A DNA stretch of 6,371 nt from Oscillospiraceae bacterium (GTDB lineage: Bacteria; Bacillota; Clostridia; Oscillospirales; Oscillospiraceae). Below the pieces are notes generated by a model. It was not told where the DNA came from and did no database searches. It worked only from the letters and a program-made list of their open reading frames with translations. Below are positions 1 through 6,173 of this stretch, one piece after another. Position 1 is the first letter of the stretch. Every line of letters starts with the position of its first letter. The translations under genes and the position numbers were made by a program. The stretch lies in assembly GCA_017400415.1 (NCBI GenBank), contig JAFPTE010000117.1, positions 1-6,371 on the forward strand. The letters are read 5' to 3'.

Positions 1-810
1 ATTCTCGTCACCCCTTTTCCAGAAGGGTATGGAATCAATCAGCTTCTTCGTATAGGGATGGCTGGGAGAGCGGAAAACCGTCTCCGTATCGCCGTTTTCA
101 ACAATCAGCCCCCGCTGCATGACGATTACCCTGGGGCACAGCTTCCGCACAACGTTCAGGTTGTGGGAGATGAACAGCATGGAAATGCCGCTTTTTTTGT
201 TGAGCCGGGTCAGCAGCTTAAGAATATCGTTCTGTGTCGTCACGTCAAGGGCCGTGGTGGGTTCATCCAGCACCATAAGCCGGGGCTTTATGACAAGGGC
301 CGCCGCAATCATCACTCTCTGCAGCATGCCTCCGGAGAGCTCAAAGGGGTACTTGCCGTAAACAGTATCCGGGTCGTCCAGGTCCGCCATGGAAAGGGCC
401 TTCAGGGCCCTTTGGCGCCGCTCCTCGCCGGTGAGCTTTGTGTGGATTTTAAGTACCTCCTCCACCTGGGGCCCGATTTTCATAAGGGGGTCCATGGCGC
501 TCATGGGGTCCTGAAACACAACGCCGATGTCCTTGCCCTTAATGCTCATCATTTTCTCCTGGGAGGCGGAGAGCACGTCCACCCCGTCCAGCATGACGCT
601 TCCCCGGGCGTCGCAGATATCCCGGTCCAGAAGGCCGCAGATGCTCATGGCCGTAACGGTCTTGCCGGAGCCGGACTCCCCCACAAGGCCCAGGATTTCC
701 CCGTCGTCCACCCGGAAGGAAATGCCGCCTACGGCCTCACGGTTACGGGTGTGGAATTTCACATGGAGGTCATTTACGCTCAGCAAATCAGCCGCCCCCT
801 TCCTCTTCAC
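1..810 (-). CDS. Peptide/nickel-type ABC importer ATPase (OppD/DppD family), 3'-truncated by window edge
   Basis: Cytoplasmic ATP-hydrolysing subunit that would power the importer encoded just upstream. About 270 codons are visible and the frame is open to base 1; family members are usually about 320-340 residues, so the C-terminus lies outside. Counting from a GTG at 810, the ABC motifs appear in order: Walker A GESGSGKT (44-51), Q-loop FQDPMSAMDP (Q100), signature LSGGMLQR (158-165), Walker B LMVLDEP (178-184), D-loop ALD (187-189) and H-loop SHNL (H216). HPYTKKLIDSIP (from 251) opens the C-terminal extension typical of the OppD/DppD/OppF group, which separates it from other ABC ATPases. 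The start is uncertain. GTG at 810 overlaps the permease gene by 23 bases, has AGGA 10 bases upstream and keeps the usual N-terminal LLSVNDLHV. TTG at 786, after a GGAAGGGGG stretch, would make a protein eight residues shorter. The family is secure; the transported substrate cannot be read from an ATPase. Confidence 0.93.
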   Translation of the reverse strand, partial: MKRKGAADLLSVNDLHVKFHTRNREAVGGISFRVDDGEILGLVGESGSGKTVTAMSICGLLDRDICDARGSVMLDGVDVLSASQEKMMSIKGKDIGVVFQDPMSAMDPLMKIGPQVEEVLKIHTKLTGEERRQRALKALSMADLDDPDTVYGKYPFELSGGMLQRVMIAAALVIKPRLMVLDEPTTALDVTTQNDILKLLTRLNKKSGISMLFISHNLNVVRKLCPRVIVMQRGLIVENGDTETVFRSPSHPYTKKLIDSIPFWKRGDEN

Positions 811-1588
811 GCAGCCCGTTTCCTATAAGGCCCACGGCAAAAACCGTCAGAATGATGGCTCCGCCGGTGAAAATCGCATACCAGGGCGCCAGGTCAAGGC
901 AGCTCTGGGCGTCCTTCAGCATAAGGCCCAGGGAGGCTGCAGGAGGCGCCACACCGATGCCCAGATAGCTCAGAGAGGCCTCCGCCAGGACGGCGTTATT
1001 GAAGCCGATGGTCATGCTGGGCAGCAGAACGGACAGAGTATTGGGCAGCATATGGACAAAAAGTATCCTGCCGGTGCTCACGCCCATGAGGCGGGCAGCG
1101 GTGATATAGTCCTGATTCTTAACGGTTGCAAAGGCTGTCCGCATGACCCGGGAAAAGCTGGGGACAAAGGCTATGCTCAGGGCCAGAATAACGTTTCCGG
1201 GCTTCCCTGCCCCCAGAAGACTCACCAGCACCAGGGCAATAAGGATGCTGGGGAAGGCGGTGATGGCGTCGTTTATCCGCATGAGCACTGAGTCCACCAC
1301 CCCGCCGTACCAGGCGGTGAGGGCTCCCACAAGGACCCCCAGCGCTGCGCCGATGAGCACCGTTGTAAGGGCCACAAACAGGGTCGTGCCTGCGCCCTTC
1401 ATGATCCGGGAGAGTATATCCCGGCCGAAATTATCCGTTCCGAAGAGGTGTGCCGTGCCTGGGGCCTCAAATTTGGCGCCGGAGAAGGACTCCGGGTCGT
1501 AGGGCGTATAGAATACGGAGACTGCCGCAGCCGCAAGGACGGCGGCCAGAAGCACAAGGCCGATTATAAGGGAGGCAGATTTTTTCAC
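788..1588 (-). CDS. Peptide/nickel-type ABC importer permease, DppC/OppC family
   Basis: Second transmembrane subunit of the importer (266 residues, slightly short of the roughly 280-300 usual for DppC/OppC). A hydrophobic N-terminal helix (about 5-25) leads into the family signature HLFGTDNFGRDILSR (47-61), which marks the N-terminal domain of OppC-type permeases. Several further membrane segments follow (about 70-92, 110-127, 134-146, 184-205 and 236-257). The cytoplasmic EAA loop that docks on the ATPase reads DYITAARLMGVSTGRILFVHMLPN (160-183), with the conserved A and G positions. ASLSYLGIGVAPP (204-216) is also typical. The start is GTG at 1588, overlapping the preceding permease stop as GTGA, with a G-rich AAGGGGG seven bases upstream. 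The C-terminus ends LREEEGGG and lacks the common DPR-containing tail; this looks like natural variation, since the frame is otherwise intact. It would form a heterodimer with the neighbouring DppB-type permease. Confidence 0.94.
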   Translation of the reverse strand: MKKSASLIIGLVLLAAVLAAAAVSVFYTPYDPESFSGAKFEAPGTAHLFGTDNFGRDILSRIMKGAGTTLFVALTTVLIGAALGVLVGALTAWYGGVVDSVLMRINDAITAFPSILIALVLVSLLGAGKPGNVILALSIAFVPSFSRVMRTAFATVKNQDYITAARLMGVSTGRILFVHMLPNTLSVLLPSMTIGFNNAVLAEASLSYLGIGVAPPAASLGLMLKDAQSCLDLAPWYAIFTGGAIILTVFAVGLIGNGLREEEGGG

Positions 1589-2535
1589 CGCTTATCCCCC
1601 TTTCTCAGCCTGGGGTCAATGGCAAGGTTTATAAGGTCCGCCAGGGTACCGGCCAGCACCACCCAGAAGGCAATGATGACCACTATGGCCTCCACCACGG
1701 GATAATCCCTGCCGGAGATGGAGGACACCAGGAAGCGGCCCAGGCCCGGTATGGCAAAGACCTGCTCCACCACAATGGAGGCTGCGATTATCTCCGCCAG
1801 GGTCTGGGCAAGGAAGCTCACAATGGGCGGCACGGCGTTTTTCAGAATGTGCCCCGCCATAACCAGGCTCTTGGCAGCGCCCTTGGAATAGACCGTGCGG
1901 ACGTAGTCCTTTTTCTCCTCCCCGTCGGCGGTGCTCTTCATCATCCGCACCGTCATGGCTATTCTGGGTATGGCAATGGCCACGGCGGCGTAGAAAAGGT
2001 AATGGAGCGCCCCGGGCAGATTGGAATCCATGGAGGGAAAATCGCCGTGGATAAAAAGGTGCAGAGTCAGACTGAATACCCAGGTGAGGATTATGCCGGT
2101 AAAAAACGGCGGCACCGCCATAAGGAGCTGGTTTACTGCGCTGCCTATGCCCAGAACGGTTTTGTTCTCCACCCCTGCGGCGAACAGGCCCACCGGCAGA
2201 GCTATGACCACAATGAGGAAAAAGCTCATTAAGCTCAGGGCAAGGGTCACCCTGAGCTTAGGTCCGAGCAGCTCCCCGACGGGAGTGTTGTATTTATAAG
2301 ATGTACCCAGGTCGCCGGAGAAGAAGCCCGCCACCCACTTAAGATAGCGGACAGGCAGGGGCTCATTGAGTCCCATCTCCTGCCGGAGAGCCTCAAGCTG
2401 CTCCGGAGTTGCCTCCGTGCCCAGCTTGGCAGTGGCCGGGTCCCCGGGTATGACGGCGAAGGCCACAAAGGTCAGGGCCGACACCAGGAACATGGTCACC
2501 AGAAAGGTGCCCAGCTTGCCGAGAGCATACCTCAC
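1585..2535 (-). CDS. Peptide/nickel-type ABC importer permease, DppB/OppB family
   Basis: First transmembrane subunit of the importer, 316 residues, the normal DppB/OppB length. The N-terminal helix (about 8-29) runs into IPGDPA (29-34) and then a periplasmic-type loop with MGLNEPLPVRYLKW (54-67) and GDLGTSY (74-80), all hallmarks of OppB-like permeases. Further hydrophobic spans lie at about 97-121, 131-161, 177-193, 235-256 and 280-305. The EAA loop that contacts the ATPase is DYVRTVYSKGAAKS (210-223), continuing to LKNAVPP, and VVEQVFAIPGLG (255-266) is another family landmark. The protein ends with the common DPRLRKGDKR tail. Translation starts at GTG 2535, inside the last codons of the binding-protein gene (GTGA overlap), with only a weak AAGG three bases upstream and GGAG eleven bases upstream. 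Expression is therefore likely to depend on ribosomes finishing the binding-protein gene. Confidence 0.95.
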   Translation of the reverse strand: MRYALGKLGTFLVTMFLVSALTFVAFAVIPGDPATAKLGTEATPEQLEALRQEMGLNEPLPVRYLKWVAGFFSGDLGTSYKYNTPVGELLGPKLRVTLALSLMSFFLIVVIALPVGLFAAGVENKTVLGIGSAVNQLLMAVPPFFTGIILTWVFSLTLHLFIHGDFPSMDSNLPGALHYLFYAAVAIAIPRIAMTVRMMKSTADGEEKKDYVRTVYSKGAAKSLVMAGHILKNAVPPIVSFLAQTLAEIIAASIVVEQVFAIPGLGRFLVSSISGRDYPVVEAIVVIIAFWVVLAGTLADLINLAIDPRLRKGDKR

Positions 2536-4007
2536 TTGCCTTCATACTCCAATCCGGAAAGATCCAGAACATAGATAGGATAGAAACGCACGCCGGAAAC
2601 GCCCTTGCGGACGGCCACCAGGTCCGCCAGATCCTGGATATACACATTGGCGGCGTTCTCCGTCAGATCCCGCTCCATGGCCTTGAAATACTCGGTCTGC
2701 TTTGCATCGTCATACTCGGCCAGGGCCTTTTTCAGAAGCTCGTCGTACTTTTCGCTCTTGTAGCCGATGAAGTTTTTGCCGTTTGCGGAGCCGAAGCGCT
2801 CCAGAAGGGCCCGGGCGGTCATGGTGGAGGCGTCAAAGCCCACAACGGTGGTTTCAAAGTCCCGGCCGGAGTAGACTCTGGAAACCCAGGTCTCCCACTC
2901 CACGGGCTCAATGGAGGCGTTGATGCCGGCCCGCTTGAGCTGCTCCACAATTACGGTTGCGGTGTCCATATGGGGCTGATAATTGGAGGGTACGGTAATC
3001 CTGAAGCTGAGGTTTTCGTATCCGGCCTCCTTCAGAAGGTCTCTGGCCTTCTGAACGTCGGTCTTGTAGTAGTCCGTCAGCTCCGGCAGGAAATACTTGG
3101 AGAAGGCGGGATACATGCTGGAGCCCAGGGGGCTGCCGTAGCCGTCAAACACGTGGTTTATAATCTCGTGCTTGTCGATGGCGTAAGAGAGTGCCTGACG
3201 GACACGGATATCGTCAAAGGGTGCCCGGACATTGTTGAGGTACAGAGCCTGTACCAGGTTCATGTTGCCCTGCACTATATCAAAGCCGTCCCCCAGGCCC
3301 TTCACCTGGGTGCTGGTCAGATGGGAGGCCATGTCAACGGCGCCGCTCTTGAGGCTCATGAGCAGGCTGTCGCCGTTTTCGATGATGCGCAGGCGGATAT
3401 TCCTGATTTTGGGCTTGGCGCCCCAGTAGTCGTCAAAGGCCTGGAGAATCACGTTCTCCTGGGCGGAACGGGAGACGAACTTATAGGGGCCGGTGCCGAT
3501 GGGCGCAGTGGCCTGGTCCGCATAGTCCCTGGGGATAATGGCGCAAGTCAGATATGCGGCAAACTCCACCATGGGCTCCTTGAGGGTGATGGTGACGGTA
3601 TTGCCCTCCCCCTTCACCTCGGAGATATTGGAAAAGGCGGACACATAGCCCCCATCCCGGCAGCGGGTGATGGAATAAACCACGTCCTCGGCGGTAACGG
3701 GTCTGCCGTTGTGGAACTTGATGCCGTCACGGAGGGTGAAGGTGTATTTTGTGCCGTCAACGGTATAGGAAGAGCAGACGGCGGGCACAAGGTTCCCCTC
3801 CGGCGTGGGCTTCAGAAGGCCCTCAAAAACGTTGAACATGACCTCCTTGGTGCCGGCGGCCACCACAAGGTGGGGATCCAGGGTGTCGTCCAGGTCCTGG
3901 GCAATGGCAACAGTAAAATAGCTCTCCTCATTGTCGGTCTTTTTACAGCCGGATAGCACGGCAAAAAGCAGACAGAGAGCGAGAGCAAGACACAGTACTT
4001 TTTTCAT
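2532..4007 (-). CDS. Lipoprotein solute-binding protein of peptide/nickel ABC importer (SBP family 5)
   Basis: Extracellular ligand-binding subunit that delivers substrate to the permeases; 491 residues, normal for SBP family 5. It opens with a lipoprotein signal: MKK, a hydrophobic stretch and the lipobox LSGC, with Cys21 as the predicted lipid-anchored first mature residue. Family landmarks follow in order: LDPHL (43-47), FEGLL (61-65), TFTLRDGIKFHNGRPVTAEDVVYS (89-112), PIGTGPYKF (169-177), YWGAKPKIRNIRLRII (194-209) and DIRVRQALSYAIDK (266-279). The start at 4007 is chosen because AGGAG lies eight bases upstream and the signal peptide begins there. In-frame ATGs at 4025 and 4115 are less likely, and 4115 lies upstream of the predicted transcription start. 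It is the first gene of the leftward operon. Peptide is the likeliest ligand given the family and the amino-acid biosynthesis neighbours, but nickel, oligosaccharide or other ligands of this fold are not excluded. Confidence 0.94.
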   Translation of the reverse strand: MKKVLCLALALCLLFAVLSGCKKTDNEESYFTVAIAQDLDDTLDPHLVVAAGTKEVMFNVFEGLLKPTPEGNLVPAVCSSYTVDGTKYTFTLRDGIKFHNGRPVTAEDVVYSITRCRDGGYVSAFSNISEVKGEGNTVTITLKEPMVEFAAYLTCAIIPRDYADQATAPIGTGPYKFVSRSAQENVILQAFDDYWGAKPKIRNIRLRIIENGDSLLMSLKSGAVDMASHLTSTQVKGLGDGFDIVQGNMNLVQALYLNNVRAPFDDIRVRQALSYAIDKHEIINHVFDGYGSPLGSSMYPAFSKYFLPELTDYYKTDVQKARDLLKEAGYENLSFRITVPSNYQPHMDTATVIVEQLKRAGINASIEPVEWETWVSRVYSGRDFETTVVGFDASTMTARALLERFGSANGKNFIGYKSEKYDELLKKALAEYDDAKQTEYFKAMERDLTENAANVYIQDLADLVAVRKGVSGVRFYPIYVLDLSGLEYEGK

Positions 4008-4015
4008 TTGGGTTT

Positions 4016-4020
4016 CTCCT
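4016..4020 (-). promoter_or_regulatory. Ribosome binding site AGGAG deciding the binding-protein start
   Basis: AGGAG on the minus strand is followed by an eight-base spacer (AAACCCAA) and ATG at 4007. This near-perfect Shine-Dalgarno places the start at MKKVLC and not at the upstream in-frame ATG at 4025, whose reading runs through the same AGGAG. Confidence 0.85.
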
Positions 4021-4059
4021 TTCATCACCGCCCCTGCGGGGTCGATGTTCCAATTAATA

Positions 4060-4088
4060 ATTATATTAAACCCCGGCGAGAAATTCAA
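4060..4088 (-). promoter_or_regulatory. Sigma-A-type promoter of the importer operon
   Basis: The minus strand reads TTGAAT (4088-4083), a 17-base spacer and TATAAT (4065-4060). The -10 is a perfect consensus, the -35 matches 4 of 6, and the spacing is optimal. Transcription should begin near 4053, giving a leader of about 46 bases before ATG 4007. Within that leader, CCCC-GCA-GGGG (4041-4031) can form a small four-pair hairpin of unknown significance. The region upstream is AT-rich. No experimental start site is available, so this is a pattern-based call. Confidence 0.78.
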
Positions 4089-4156
4089 TACACTATTTCG
4101 ACAACCAAATTGCATTTTCAGTGAAGATAATTATTCAATTTTTTCTATTTTTGTTC

Positions 4157-4185
4157 TTGACTCTTTCAGCGCTTTATTGTAATAT
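4157..4185 (+). promoter_or_regulatory. Sigma-A-type promoter of the leuA-ilvB operon
   Basis: TTGACT (4157-4162) is separated by 17 bases from TAATAT (4180-4185). The -35 matches 5 of 6 consensus bases and the -10 matches 4 of 6. A T/A-rich run just upstream (4129-4155) could act as an UP element. The predicted start is near A4191-A4193, so the leader before leuA is about 300 bases, the right size to contain the T-box element that follows. An alternative TATAGT three bases downstream would need a 20-base spacer and is less likely. Confidence 0.75.
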
Positions 4186-4225
4186 AGTGCATAACAGGCT
4201 GTGAAGGGAATAAATCCGCATTTTC

Positions 4226-4462
4226 CGTAGCTTACAGAGAGCCGCCCATGGCTGAGAGGCGGCAGCACGCATGCGGGATAACTCCTCCCTGAGCCGTCGG
4301 CTGAACTTACAGTAGGCTTGACCGGGCTTCTCCCGTTACAGGGATATCGTGTCTATGCACGAGCAGAGTGGGCGCTATGCCAAGAAGAGTGGTACCGCGG
4401 AGTTTACCTTCGTCTCTTTTATCCTGACATTTTTGATTGTTTTTGGGTAAAAGAGTTTTTTT
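4226..4462 (+). promoter_or_regulatory. T-box riboswitch, probably leucine-specific (tRNA-Leu)
   Basis: A cis-acting leader RNA that binds uncharged tRNA and chooses between termination and read-through into leuA. Seen in order: ACAGAGAG (4234-4241), resembling the conserved kink-turn entry of Stem I; a GCCGCC/GGCGGC hairpin (4241-4246 with 4258-4263); AACTCCTCCCTGAGC, whose CTC at 4282-4284 fits the specifier position; AGTAGGCTTG (from 4311), as in Stem II; hairpins UCGUGU/GCACGA (4347-4362) and GGC/GCC (4371-4381, Stem III-like); then the T-box core AAGAGTGGTACCGCGG (4385-4400). TGGT (4390-4393) would pair with the tRNA acceptor end; its last U matches discriminator A, as in tRNA-Leu. AAGAG (4385-4389) can pair with CTCTT (4414-4418) to form the antiterminator. 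The T-box identity is secure. Leucine specificity rests on CTC and on leuA downstream. The 5' boundary is approximate. Confidence 0.93.
4414..4462 (+). terminator. Intrinsic terminator (attenuator) of the T-box leader
   Basis: CTCTTTTATCC (4414-4424) pairs with GGGTAAAAGAG (4445-4455) over 11 pairs, one of them a U-G wobble, around a 20-base loop. Seven T residues follow (4456-4462). The 5' arm includes CTCTT, which the T-box antiterminator needs, so the two structures exclude each other. With charged tRNA the terminator should form and stop transcription before leuA; with uncharged tRNA it should be disrupted. Confidence 0.9.
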
Positions 4463-4489
4463 ATACCCAAAAGCGGAAAGGAAAGCGCA

Positions 4490-6157
4490 ATGGAAGGCTA
4501 TCAGAAGTACACCCGTCAATACTACATGCCGCCGCGAGTTACCATGGACTGGGCCAGGAAATCCTATATAGATAAGGCCCCCATCTGGTGCTCCGTTGAC
4601 CTGCGGGACGGCAACCAGGCTCTTGTGGTGCCCATGAGTCTTGAAGAGAAGCTGGAGTTTTATAAAGAGCTCATCAGAGTGGGCTTCAAGGAAATAGAAG
4701 TGGGCTTCCCTGCCGCCAGCGACACGGAATACGAGTTCTGCCGCCGGCTCATTGAGGACGACCTTATCCCGGATGACGTGACCATCCAGGTCCTGACCCA
4801 GTCCAGAGAACACATTATAAAAAAGACCTTTGAGGCGGTGCGGGGCTGCAAGAACGCCATCGTGCACCTGTATAATTCCACCTCCGTTGCCCAGCGCACC
4901 CAGGTTTTCAAAAGAAGCAGGCAGGAGATTATCGATATTGCCGTTTTCGGTGCCAGACTCTGCAAGGAATACCGGGATAAGACCCCGGGCAATTTCCGCT
5001 TTGAGTACTCCCCGGAGAGCTTTACCGGCACGGAGCCGGAGTTTGCCCTGGAGATTTGCAACGCCGTAAACGAGGTCTGGAAGCCCACGGAAAACGACAA
5101 GGTAATCATAAACCTGCCCGTCACCGTCTCCCACTCCATGCCTCACGTCTACGCAAGCCAGATAGAATATATGTCCAAGAACCTTCTGTACCGTGAGAAC
5201 GTGGTCCTCTCCCTCCACCCCCACAACGACCGGGGCTGCGCCATCGCAGACAGCGAGCTGGGGCTCCTGGCCGGGGCGGACAGGATCGAGGGCACCCTCT
5301 TCGGCAACGGGGAGCGCACGGGCAACGTTGATATTGTAACCCTGGCCCTGAACATGTATTCCCAGGGAGTTGATCCGGAGCTTGATTTCTCCGATATGCC
5401 CCGGCTCATTGAGATGTACGAGCGGGTCACCGGCATGAAGGTCTATGAGCGGCAGCCCTACTCCGGCCGCCTGGTCTTCGCCGCCTTCTCCGGCTCCCAC
5501 CAGGACGCCATTGCCAAGGGCATGAAGTGGCGCACGGACCACCCGGAGGAGCCCTGGACAGTGCCCTATCTGCCCATCGACCCCACGGACCTGGGCAGAG
5601 AGTACGAGGCGGACGTTATCCGCATAAACTCCCAGTCCGGCAAGGGCGGCATAGGCTACATTCTTGAGACTCAGTACTCCCTGGTCCTGCCCCCCAAAAT
5701 GCGGGAGGCCTTCGGCTATCTGGTAAAGGGCATCTCCGACAGAGAGCACCGTGAGCTCATGCCGGAGGAGGTTTACCGGATTTTCAGGGAAAACTACGTA
5801 AATCTCTCCTCCGTCCTGAAGGTCCCGGAGACACACTACGTCCAGGAAAAGGGCGGCATCACCGCCAACGTCACCGTTATTTACGGCGGAAAGGAGCAGG
5901 TCGTCTCCGCCTTCGGCAACGGCCGTCTGGACGCTGTCTCCAACGCCCTCAAGAAGGTTATCGGCGATGTCTACTTCCTGGAGAGCTATACGGAGCACGC
6001 CCTGGAGGTCACCTCCGGAGCCAACGCAGCCTCCTACGTAGGGCTCAAAGACCGCTCCGGCAGGATGGAATGGGGCACAGGAATCGCATCGGATATTATC
6101 GTTTCCTCGGTCAACGCACTGGTCAGTGCAGTAAACCGCATTCTTAATTCTAACTGA
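4490..6157 (+). CDS. leuA: 2-isopropylmalate synthase (LeuA, longer LeuA2-type)
   Basis: Cytoplasmic first committed enzyme of leucine synthesis: it condenses acetyl-CoA with 2-ketoisovalerate to give 2-isopropylmalate. The 555 residues are full length for the LeuA2 type. The TIM-barrel catalytic domain carries DLRDGNQA (37-44, with the conserved Arg39 and metal-binding Asp40), FEYSPESFTGTE (171-182), the metal-binding HPHNDRG (H243, H245), GNGERTGNVD (272-281) and GSHQDAI (335-341, H337). After a linker region with VPYLPIDPTDLGREYEA (358-374) and NSQSGKGGIGY (380-390), the C-terminal part (about 430-555) corresponds to the LeuA regulatory domain that binds leucine for feedback inhibition. 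The start ATG at 4490 has AAGGA (4478-4482) seven bases upstream. It is first in its operon, behind the T-box leader, and ilvB follows after 16 bases. Homocitrate or citramalate synthases are relatives, but the extended N-terminus MPPRVTMDWARKSYIDKAP is characteristic of LeuA2. Confidence 0.97.
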   Translation: MEGYQKYTRQYYMPPRVTMDWARKSYIDKAPIWCSVDLRDGNQALVVPMSLEEKLEFYKELIRVGFKEIEVGFPAASDTEYEFCRRLIEDDLIPDDVTIQVLTQSREHIIKKTFEAVRGCKNAIVHLYNSTSVAQRTQVFKRSRQEIIDIAVFGARLCKEYRDKTPGNFRFEYSPESFTGTEPEFALEICNAVNEVWKPTENDKVIINLPVTVSHSMPHVYASQIEYMSKNLLYRENVVLSLHPHNDRGCAIADSELGLLAGADRIEGTLFGNGERTGNVDIVTLALNMYSQGVDPELDFSDMPRLIEMYERVTGMKVYERQPYSGRLVFAAFSGSHQDAIAKGMKWRTDHPEEPWTVPYLPIDPTDLGREYEADVIRINSQSGKGGIGYILETQYSLVLPPKMREAFGYLVKGISDREHRELMPEEVYRIFRENYVNLSSVLKVPETHYVQEKGGITANVTVIYGGKEQVVSAFGNGRLDAVSNALKKVIGDVYFLESYTEHALEVTSGANAASYVGLKDRSGRMEWGTGIASDIIVSSVNALVSAVNRILNSN

Positions 6158-6173
6158 CGAAAAGGAGCCTATT

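Noticed and set aside
58..828. A 256-residue plus-strand open frame opposite the ATPase gene
   Set aside because: The opposite strand encodes every ABC ATPase motif in order; this frame is its antisense shadow and shows no family signature.
2970..3956. A 328-residue plus-strand open frame opposite the binding-protein gene
   Set aside because: It is antisense to a well-supported SBP family 5 gene and is rich in G, V, H and A with no domain; no promoter or ribosome binding site argues for it.
4031..4041. CCCC-TGC-GGGG hairpin as a terminator or operator
   Set aside because: The stem has only four pairs and no T-run follows on either strand, so it is too weak to call a terminator or operator; it is mentioned only as part of the importer leader.
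4008..4115. N-terminal extension of the binding protein to an ATG at 4115
   Set aside because: The extension would bury the signal peptide 36 residues in, starts upstream of the predicted transcription start near 4053, and runs through a perfect TATAAT; the AGGAG-supported ATG at 4007 is much better.
4318..4575. A short plus-strand open frame across the leader, possibly a leader peptide
   Set aside because: It spans the T-box core, terminator and the start of leuA in another frame, has no leucine-codon run, and the region is fully explained as structured RNA.
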